A stretch of DNA of 10,000 bases from Stramonita haemastoma (Eukaryota; Mollusca; Gastropoda; Neogastropoda; Muricidae): positions 17,653,726 through 17,663,725 of the forward strand of contig CM060327.1 in assembly GCA_030674155.1 (NCBI GenBank). The letters are read 5' to 3'. The position numbers were made by a program, and so were the translations under genes. The notes beneath the pieces are model-generated. The model did no database searches. It saw nothing but the letters and a program-made list of their open reading frames with translations, and was not told the origin of the DNA. Below are positions 9,029 through 10,000 of this stretch, piece by piece (within the stretch, counting starts at the first letter, position 1; every line of letters starts with the position of its first letter).

Positions 9029-9212
9029 GTGGAAGGAGGGTTTGTATGAACGTAACTGTGAGTGTCTTTGTGAGCATAAAAGAATAAAAAGTTGAGGGGG
9101 AGGTGGGAGGTAATTAATGAAAGTCTGTTAGGGGCTGGGATGCGTCAATATGTACATGTACACCAAAACATACAGCAGTCTCTGGGTAACCTATACACCA
9201 GCTTACCACATT
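9029..9212 (+). repeat. Spacer module, copy C
   Basis: The third copy. GTGGAAGGAGGG, GTAACTGTGAGTGTCTTTG, GAGCATAAAAGAATAAAAAG, CTGTTAGGGGCTGGGATGCG and GTCTCTGGGTAACCTATACA correspond in order to copy B. Similarity stops near 9212, and the right-hand part present in A and B (AAAAGAGG, AAAACCT) is not seen. This suggests it is the terminal, truncated unit of the tandem series. Confidence 0.75.
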
Positions 9213-9254
9213 TTGAGGCAGAACGTCTGTTCTGTCACGACATGTCTCAACATC

Positions 9255-9345
9255 GCACTTTGTCGCAATTTGTGACGAAGTGTGTTGATCTGAGTCCAAC
9301 AATTGCGACAAAGTGCAAATGCAATTGCGCCAAAGTGCAAGTGCA
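9255..9345. repeat. 16-bp perfect inverted repeat with a 22-bp direct repeat
   Basis: GCACTTTGTCGCAATT at 9255-9270 is the exact reverse complement of AATTGCGACAAAGTGC at 9301-9316, leaving a 30-base loop. The right arm is duplicated in tandem: 9301-9322 and 9323-9344 differ at only two positions (GCGACAAAG against GCGCCAAAG, and CAAATGC against CAAGTGC). The left arm itself continues as TTGTGACGAAGTG, an imperfect mirror of the same word. No open frame or known element accounts for it. Confidence 0.85.
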
Positions 9346-9425
9346 TTGAGCCTCCCCTCCCCTCTCCCTCCCTCATCGATGCAGAATGTCACAACTTGGT
9401 CAAAGTGCCAGGGGGTCAATACAGT

Positions 9426-9444
9426 ATGTCACAATTTGTGACAT
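9426..9444. repeat. Near-perfect palindrome ATGTCACAA-T-TTGTGACAT
   Basis: Nine-base perfect arms are separated by a single T. A related half, AATGTCACAACTTGG followed by TCAAAGTGCC, lies at 9385-9409. The words TGTCACAA and CAAAGTGC recur across 9230-9450, so this palindrome belongs to the same small repeat cluster. Confidence 0.8.
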
Positions 9445-9529
9445 GCTGGGTTACTACCTCCCCCCCTCCCTCCCATGTCAATCATTCAATCATAATGTCT
9501 GCTCCAACCCTACACACATTCGTAATGTT

Positions 9530-9546
9530 TTATTTTTTTTTTTTTT
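9530..9546. repeat. T-rich run at the tail side of SINE copy 9
   Basis: A T-rich stretch (TTTTA then a T run of about 14) corresponds, in the minus-strand sense of the following SINE, to a poly-A-like tail. It is shorter than the tails of the other copies. Confidence 0.75.
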
Positions 9547-9862
9547 ATTCTTTTATATCGAGGATAATGGAATTAGCACTATTGTGCTTTTTTACATCCA
9601 GTCCCCGTGTGTATGCAGTTTTGTAAATGTCATCTGTTCCTACCGGCACATGATGGCCTACTCTTACGAAAAGCGGAACAGGATTTAACGTATGCGCAAA
9701 ATGTTCTGCGTGCGTTCACATACGGGGCCTCGGTTTATAGTCTCATCCATCAGTACTGATGTTGCCTCAAGGGGAAAAATCCTCTCGAAAGGATGTCTCG
9801 GTCCAAACCCGGGATGTCAGGTCGCGAGCTAACGTCTTAACCACCAAACTGTCCGTACAAGC
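9547..9862 (-). mobile_element. SINE copy 9, family A, nearly complete, minus strand
   Basis: In minus-strand sense it has a head near 9862-9800 (ACGGACAGTTTGGTGGTTAA, with a degraded B box GGGTTTGGACCGAG). A shortened linker follows (GAGGCAACATCAGTACTGAT), then the core (GGATGAGACTATAAACCGAG, GAACGCACGCAG) and the family-A middle (CCTGTTCCGCTTTTCGTAAG, GGCCATCATGTGCCGGTAGG). The 3' end is GGGGACTGGATGTAAAAAAG, then AATTCCATTATCCTCGATAT and AAAAGAA. It is the best preserved family-A 3' half in the window. The TCCGAAGGACTTG stretch normally next to the core is missing. Confidence 0.87.
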
Positions 9863-10000
9863 TAAGTTTCTTCCATCCACTTGTTTGTTTTTCCCCCCTT
9901 AAAACTGACTTTAAAATGAGACTGTGTCATTACTGTGACTGTAAAGTGCATAGGGAGGCTTTTTTTGCCCTATCATTACCGTGCTGTATAGCATACATCA
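9863..10000. other. No recognisable feature up to the window edge
   Basis: Mixed-composition sequence with a C run (9893-9898) and a T run (9960-9966). Nothing in it matches the SINEs or microsatellites of this window. Confidence 0.5.

Noticed and set aside
7337..9087. Cys/Val-rich and His/Thr-rich frames up to 227 codons, resembling cysteine-rich or histidine-rich proteins
   Set aside because: They coincide with TG/CA tracts, exist on both strands and several frames at once, and have no signal peptide, domain or spacing pattern beyond the dinucleotide repeat.
9255..9316. Rho-independent terminator or bacterial operator reading of the inverted repeat
   Set aside because: The arms are not GC-rich, the loop is 30 bases, no T run follows, and nothing in the window suggests a bacterial source.

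Overview
The window looks like non-coding DNA from a large, repeat-rich animal genome. A marine gastropod mollusc is my best guess. This rests on several diverged copies of a tRNA-headed SINE whose conserved core (GATGAGACTATAAACC, then GTGTGCGAACGCACGCAGAAC) I recognise from gastropod sequence, and on the very high density of long microsatellites. I find no supportable protein-coding gene, structural RNA gene, CRISPR array or viral element. Every long open frame on either strand runs through simple repeats (poly-N, poly-S/F/L, poly-R, CV or HT runs) or reads through a SINE.

Layout. 1-570: a family-B SINE on the plus strand (entering from the left edge) faces an old, decayed SINE 5' part on the minus strand. 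700-1432: a 3' SINE piece, then a nearly complete family-A SINE with an (AATA)n tail. 1753-2150: (CA)n, a short SINE 3' end and an (ATACA)n tail. 2195-2730: consecutive A-rich microsatellites (AAT, AAG, AAC, AAAAC). 3039-4690: a 43-bp minisatellite of about 23 units, flanked on both sides by (GA)n plus G-run blocks. 4906-5460: a full-length mosaic SINE ending in (TA)n. 5461-6660: AT-rich DNA with no recognisable feature. 6668-9212: a TG-rich field that resolves into three diverged copies of one spacer module, with two minus-strand SINEs interspersed. 9230-9450: a short cluster of inverted and direct repeats. 9547-9862: another minus-strand family-A SINE.

No genes work together here. The window records retroposition, tail expansion into microsatellites, local tandem duplication and minisatellite growth. 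The most notable signals are the three-copy module with TG tracts, the 43-bp minisatellite, the mosaic SINE in which an internal block is swapped between two families, and the 16-bp perfect inverted repeat near 9255-9316. All homology statements come from reading by eye, without a database search.
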